The notes beneath the pieces were generated by a model, which saw nothing but the letters and a program-made list of their open reading frames with translations, did not search any database and was not told the origin of the DNA. A stretch of 64,000 bases of DNA. It comes from Torymus aiolomorphi (Eukaryota > Arthropoda > Insecta > Hymenoptera > Torymidae). The DNA lies in the NCBI GenBank assembly GCA_036365515.1, contig CM070874.1, forward strand, positions 245,886,930 to 245,950,929, given 5' to 3'. The number at the start of each line of letters is the position of its first letter. Positions within the stretch are counted from its first letter, which is position 1. This document shows positions 59,354 to 64,000 of this stretch, in pieces. Both the position numbers and the translations under genes were made by a program.

Positions 59354-59620
59354 GTGTGTGGTAGAAGTGGAAGAACCGACCAGCGTGGGTGCGACTAAGA
59401 GAGAGATAGAGAGAGACCGATCCCGCGCCGCATCTGCCACGAGAGCGAGGGAGATAGAGAGCAGCGAGCCGGCAGCGAGCCTACCTGCCGAGACCCCAGC
59501 GAGAGCGAGAGAGAGAGAGAAAGCACAACTACTGTGCGAGAGACAGAGAGCGAGACAAAGTCGAGTGCATCGGCCGCTCCTTCAAAACGTAAGTTTTCTG
59601 CTCTCTTCTCGCGTGATTAT
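59351..59620 (+). other. GA-rich leader-like sequence with a splice donor
   Basis: GC- and GAGA-rich sequence ending in CAAAACGTAAGTTTTC (donor at about 59590), in the style of an insect 5' untranslated exon and promoter-proximal region. The LTR retrotransposon begins 30 bp downstream. It may be a host first exon with an element in its first intron, or part of an older LTR. No downstream exon was found. Confidence 0.3.
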
Positions 59621-60846
59621 TGTAAAGGCCTGAACGGAAATAGCTCCGTGCAAGCTTTCTGTGCCGTGTACGTGCGAGTGCGTGTCAGCCCGTCGTACTT
59701 AAGGGGGCTAGACACCTTTTTTCTCTGAAATAAGAAGTCACATTTTAATACATAAATGTAAACTAATTATTTCATACTTTTTACATATAAAAGTGGGTAT
59801 ATTTACCTTACCTTAAAACTTTCTCCGATGGGCCTTTTATATGGTCCAGAACCATAGTCATCGATGAAACAAGTTTTTTCACTAACCGTAAGCTTTGAAA
59901 TTTTCCTGTGGATGGCTGACTCCAGATTTGAACTAAATTACTCCTGAATAGTATAATTGTCATATGAGTGTAGGGATTTAGGATTAAATGTCGGAAAAAA
60001 TTTTTACATCAGAAAAATTATGAAAAAATATAAAAAATTTAAAAAAATTAAAAAAAAAACTTGAAAAACAGCACAATATTTTTTTCTCATTTGATAAAAA
60101 ATCCCTACACTCATATGACAATTATACTATTCAGGAGTAATTTAGTTCAAATCTGGTGTCAATCCATCCACAGGAAAATTTCAAATCTTACGGTTAGTGA
60201 AAAAACTTGTTTCATCGATGACTATGGTTCTGGACCATATAAAAGGCCCATCGGAGAAAGTTTTAAGGTAAGGTAAATATACCCAATTTTATATGTAAAA
60301 AGTATGAAATAATTAGTTTACATTTATGTATTAAAATGTGACTTCTTATTTCAGAGAGAAAAGGTGTCTAGCCCCCTTAACACAGCGCGCAAGAACAGCA
60401 GCTTCGCCGCGCGTCGTAACGTTCGCGCGTTTGAATTGTAACCGTTCGCGAGCGAACTAACCCATTGTTTTAACTGGACTTGCGTAGTGCGTGTATAACG
60501 CTTAAGTTTCTCAATACAGTGTTAATTCTCGTTACTCATTACGTTGTTATTTATTCAACCCGTCCTTCTCCCGGATACCACCGCCTCCGCGGGAAAACGA
60601 CGCCGCCGGTTGTTTCCATATCTGAGCATAGCGGCCGCGCGCTTTACTCTTCGAGCGCGCGCTTTTCACACAGCGATCCAATAAGTTGGAAAGCGATGTT
60701 CGCGTGCGATCTTAGCGTTATTTTCGGCATTCGAGGAGCTGATCCCCGGGCAAGCCATTTTAGTCTGACACCCGCGGCACCGTGTTTTAGGACGTCGCTG
60801 GCCTGTGGCTTTTTTGGGATTTTTCCCCAGAAGCTATCCCGTTACA
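59621..60846 (+). mobile_element. 5' LTR of a truncated LTR retrotransposon
   Basis: Begins TGTAAAGGCC and ends CCCGTTACA, and is followed by ACTGGCGCCACAAC, which has the TGGCGCC form of a primer-binding site. Without the MITE inside it the LTR is about 548 bp. It is related to the solo LTR at 54557 by its ends and by the ACCACCGCCTCCGCGGG motif. A leader of about 830 bp follows before gag. Confidence 0.75.
59703..60376. mobile_element. 674-bp palindromic MITE at TTAA in the LTR
   Basis: TTAA at 59699-59702 and 60377-60380. The ends GGGGGCTAGACACC and GGTGTCTAGCCCCC pair, and the pairing extends through almost the whole element to an A-rich centre near 60040. There is no coding potential. 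It interrupts the LTR, so it is younger than the retrotransposon. Confidence 0.9.
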
Positions 60847-61678
60847 ACTGGCGCCACAACTTTTTTGGGGTGGAGAAGGACCCGCGGCGCGTACGTGATT
60901 CGCGGTGAAGCATGGGGCGACGAAGCTCAGCAGCGTAGCTGAGCGTAAACTGCATAGAAAGGCTCTTCGTGCCGCAGCTCGTAGGCGCGTGTGTGCGTGT
61001 GCGTGACACAGCCGTGCTGTTGCGAGAGGGCGGTCGAGAGGTTAGGCGAGCAATGACCCAGAGTGCCGACGAGGAGAGATCTCGATCGCGGAAATTTTTG
61101 TTCGTTAATTAATTGTTTTTAACAATTAAAAATTAAAAAAACAAGTTTTTTTAATTAATTTTTTTTCTCGCCCTTCTTATAAGCATTATTATTATTTTTT
61201 TTGGACGGAAAATAAAATTTTGTTTTCTTCTCGTGTAGTTCGTGGGAAATCGAAAGAAAGTCGGCAAACACTCTCGGAGCAAAATGTTAACTATGCGCCC
61301 GAGTAAAAATTCGAGCGCAAAAGTCCCCTCGAACTTTAAAATTGTATTTAATTTTTTTTAGGTGAAAATTATATTCATTTATGTGTTTTTTTCACATATA
61401 TTTATTTTAGAATTATAAATGCGAGCACCTGAGCATAATTAATTACAAATAGTAATTAACTACAAAAATAGATTTTATTTTTTTTAGAGCCGCATACGGG
61501 AAACCCTCGTGCGTTATCGCGGTTAAGAGCAACCGCCGTAGTTCTTAGAAAATAACCCTGGTTCGCGTTGAAAAAGCTAGCTCAAGGGTTGAAAAGGCAA
61601 ACTCTCTCTGCTATCAATCCGGATACTACTCGAGCTAGAAAAATAAGTTAGTGGGGAAGCGCACTGCCAATTGACATC
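60847..61678 (+). other. LTR retrotransposon leader
   Basis: Untranslated region between the primer-binding site and gag, about 830 bp. The first part is GC-rich and the second AT-rich. No feature beyond the binding site. Confidence 0.5.
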
Positions 61679-62155
61679 ATGGCCCGCTCATCGCAGTTTG
61701 CGGAATCTGCGATACTCAATTGGGTGTATACGCAGCCCGAAGAGGAGATGAACGAGGCCATGCAAGCCTTTGACCTGAAACAGTATGATCTGCAGTCAGT
61801 GAATATGCTGACAATAGTCAGGTGGCTTATGGGCGATTATAGTGCCACCGATTTCGTGCCAGAGCCGGAGTTGTCGGAGTAGCAAGCGTTTGCCAAACGT
61901 GAGAAGTCCCGAAGGGCGCTCATCGACTTAACGTTGATGAATAAGTCTGGGTCGAAAATTGTGAATCCAAATACCGATCTAGACTACTCGCACTCGTTCA
62001 TAACCCTTCGGGATGATCCGATAGTTATGCAAAAACTGTCGGAATCTCGGAGGATGAACGTGCCACCACAAGCACATAATGCAGTGGTGGAGCCAGCGGA
62101 AGAGGCAAACGGTCAGGAGGATTCCGGGACAGAGCCGTCGAGCTCTGCAGCATAA
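61679..62155 (+). pseudogene. Gag N-terminal region of the LTR retrotransposon
   Basis: A reading frame of 158 codons starting MARSSQFAESAILNWV with one internal TAG at 61880-61882. The frame is the same on both sides (FVPEPELSE, stop, QAFAKREKSRRALIDLT), so a single nonsense change separates it from an open frame. It ends EPSSSAA. I assign it as Gag from its position after the LTR and leader. I did not recognise a specific family. Confidence 0.6.
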
Positions 62156-62479
62156 TGACGAGAGTACCTCGTCGTATATCAGATTTGCTAGAGCTCGGCA
62201 TTTCTCTATCCTAGCAATGAATAGCTCGACACTCTGCTCCTTTGGGGACCCTGAGAACTTGATGTGCTATTTACGGACTATTTGTCCCACATCTCGGTTC
62301 GTCTGTTGAGGGACATACGTCTGCCTCGTAGACTGGTACTGGGTAGCGCCCATCCCTCCCTGACGCTATGGGGGAATTCTATTGCTATTCCTCCTAGCAT
62401 CTATCGAGAACTGGTTATTCGGACTGCTACTGTCGAAATCGGCATATGTAAACGTATCTTGTAAGTTCAGCACCCATTG

Positions 62480-62935
62480 GGATACCTCCAACGGGAGCCG
62501 ACGAACTGCTCCAACAGCAACCGCTACCGCAGCAGCAGACGGAGCAACACCGATGGCAGCAGCAACAGCAGTAGATGGAGCAACAGCTGTCAGAGCAGCT
62601 CTTACATCAGAGACCAAGGGCAACTCAGTCCAATTGTCTGAAGGAGAGAGAGAGAAGAAGTGCCCCCTACGCAATCAAATGAAGTCAACCAGGAAGCTTC
62701 TTCAAGATGGAAGCTCCAAGTAGGAGTAGCTGGCTATAGGCTAGGGGCAATCTTCGATACAAAAGCGTCCTAGACTGGGATGAATTCTATCGTCTGACGG
62801 CTCGCTACAGTCTGCGGAAAAGAATTAATCCCAGCCAGCGACCTAACGGCACGGGTAGCAAATGGGCAGAGCATAGCGGTGGTTGCCTATGCATATCGGC
62901 CCATAGTCGTGGCCGGCGCACAGTGGGACGAAACG
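62480..62935 (+). pseudogene. Gln-rich Gag segment and aspartic protease relic
   Basis: 62485-62620 reads a Gln-rich stretch (ELLQQQPLPQQQTEQHRWQQ, stop). From about 62705 another frame reads VGVAGYRLGAIFDTKAS and VCGKELIPASDLTARVANGQ then IAVVAYAYRPIVVAGAQ. This order (hydrophobic-D-T-G-A-S, then V-ANG-I, then a PI-V strand) is that of a retropepsin. The catalytic triad D-T-G is D-T-K here. No reverse transcriptase or integrase follows, so the element is truncated near 62935. Confidence 0.55.
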
Positions 62936-63684
62936 ATGAAAAATGGACAAAAATCGAATTCCACGCCATTTTAAATTAGACCGAGCTCAATTTTGTTTTA
63001 AAATGATCCTTATATAATCACCTTCCAAGCTACTACGCGGATTTTCGATATTTGCTATTGCATATTTTTATATAACCAATTAAAAAAATAACTATTCTCC
63101 TCCTAATTATGCTCCGTTGAACCTTTACCATCTAAGCGTCATTCATGGGAACTTTTAATACCAAAGTTGTACAAACAGACCAATGAGATAGCGATCTTAT
63201 CCTTGGAATTATTTCTCAAGGTCATTTGAAGTCGAAGCCTTCTTTTTACAATTTAAATAAATAAATGAAATTTATCAAACGGATGTTGAGTAAACACTCA
63301 TTGAAGACCTTGAACTCCACCTTGGTATCAATAGTCAGTTATTTTAAGGTCAAAACTTATTTACTACATTCTGAGTGGTTAACTTTGACAGGAAAGCATT
63401 TATATAAGAATTTCCTCTGAGGTTGTTGAAGTCTGTAGTATATCCTCATTCATGACCTTGAATACGATCTTCACGTCAATCGTCAATGGTACAAAATCTT
63501 TTCCGATAGTCAGTTTTTTTTCAGAAATAGGCATCTAGTCAGCTACTGCGGTCACTCATCATAAATCGGGGATCAGCTTGACTACCCGGGAGATAAGTAG
63601 GAGTTCGTTGGGTATGAATAGGAGTGTAAATATGATAATTTCTTATTGTCGATTTTTCATACAAGAATGTCACTTAGTAGCTAT
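62936..63684. other. unassigned sequence
   Basis: AT-rich with several CAAGGTCA-like words (63219, 63299, 63345, 63455) reminiscent of the DD41D terminal repeats, but I could not align it. No gene. Confidence 0.4.
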
Positions 63685-63979
63685 TGTCGTCACGTAGGCA
63701 GACTTGCAGTCTGCCGGCACGTATAGTGCTCGATCCGCGCGGCGTCGGATACCCGATCTTCCGTCGACATCGGCCGTCGTGGCGTGTTCCGTGGACTAGC
63801 AAAAGTGCAGCTTTTGCATTTCTGGTCTCAGAACATCCGGCCTCCCTCCACACGTTTTTTGGACGGAGGAAGCCGGCGGAACGGACGCCCTCGTCAGTCG
63901 GGAACGAGCCGCCGCGAGACCCTCTCTCTCTCTCTCTTTCGAATCTCCAAGGAAATAAAGAGAACCTACGTCCGTAACA
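63685..63979 (+). mobile_element. probable 5' LTR of another LTR retrotransposon
   Basis: TGTCGTCACG to CCGTAACA (295 bp) has the TG-CA ends of an LTR. It contains AATAAA at 63954-63959 close to the end, and is followed by ACTGGTGGCACCGATG, which fits a TGG-plus-acceptor primer-binding site starting at 63983. The window ends 21 bp after the LTR, so no coding region can confirm it. Confidence 0.45.
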
Positions 63980-64000
63980 GACTGGTGGCACCGATGTTTA

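Noticed and set aside
59190..59633. Ile-Tyr repeat protein
   Set aside because: It is a translation of a (TA)n microsatellite.
62366..62723. Alanine-rich small protein in the 62.4-62.7 kb region
   Set aside because: An off-frame reading of the CAG-rich Gag segment; the Gln-rich frame fits the retrotransposon context better.

Overview
The window looks like repeat-rich arthropod, probably insect, nuclear DNA. It is AT-rich and intron-like, with islands of GC-rich, GA-rich sequence. Nearly everything recognisable is a transposable element: mariner and DD41D Tc1/mariner elements, a Mutator-like relic, non-LTR and LTR retrotransposons, foldback elements and palindromic MITEs. I found no CRISPR array, operon, rRNA gene or securely identified host gene. 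The species cannot be named from this sequence.

The dominant object is a single element of 30,041 bp at 15568-45608. It starts and ends with GGTACCAGTGATATTGTGCA and its complement, and an 8-bp direct repeat, AAAGAAAT, flanks it (15560-15567 and 45609-45616). Its terminal inverted repeats are about 4.3 kb long and nearly identical by eye. The insertion is proven by the gene it split. Joining 15567 to 45617 (keeping one copy of the repeat) restores a reading frame that aligns without gaps across the junction to a second copy of the same transposase-like protein at 11.8-13.9 kb. Inside it I see no transposase of its own. I do see a set of phase-compatible exons (33901-34053, optional 34631-34753, 37262-37399, 42314-42492) that would encode an acidic proline-rich segment, a basic segment and a C-terminal RING finger. 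The RING exon lies inside the right terminal repeat. The left-repeat copy carries a stop codon.

Layout. 0-15 kb: mariner 3' end, minisatellite, Mutator-like relic, a 1.2-kb foldback element with 90-bp repeats, satellite-like repeats, a non-LTR relic, a palindromic element, then a 3.3-kb transposon (element A) carrying a nested 264-bp foldback insertion. 15.1-15.6 and 45.6-46.7 kb: the two halves of a related, internally deleted transposon (element B) split by the giant element. 15.6-45.6 kb: the giant element, itself holding a DD41D transposon with about 590-bp terminal repeats, several palindromic MITEs (TTAA or 8-bp target duplications), an AT-rich duplicated block (25.1-33.7 kb) and a 1052-bp tandem array (37.8-42.3 kb). 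48.6-49.7 kb: short repeats and a palindrome. 49.8-54.1 kb: a full-length 4.3-kb jockey-type non-LTR retrotransposon with a perfect 12-bp target duplication and a poly(A) tail. 54.6-56.0 kb: a probable solo LTR with a 238-bp GA tract. 56.1-58.9 kb: an inverted pair of DD41D transposase genes. 59.6-62.9 kb: an LTR retrotransposon truncated after its protease, with a TTAA MITE in its LTR. 63.7 kb to the end: another probable LTR followed by a primer-binding site.

A recurring theme is that 3' gene ends are duplicated in the arms of inverted repeats. This holds for the DD41D transposase C-terminus in two separate elements and for the RING exon of the giant element. Almost all protein-coding sequence here is broken by frameshifts or stops. 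The exception is the candidate RING gene, whose identified exons are open, although its 5' end is not identified.
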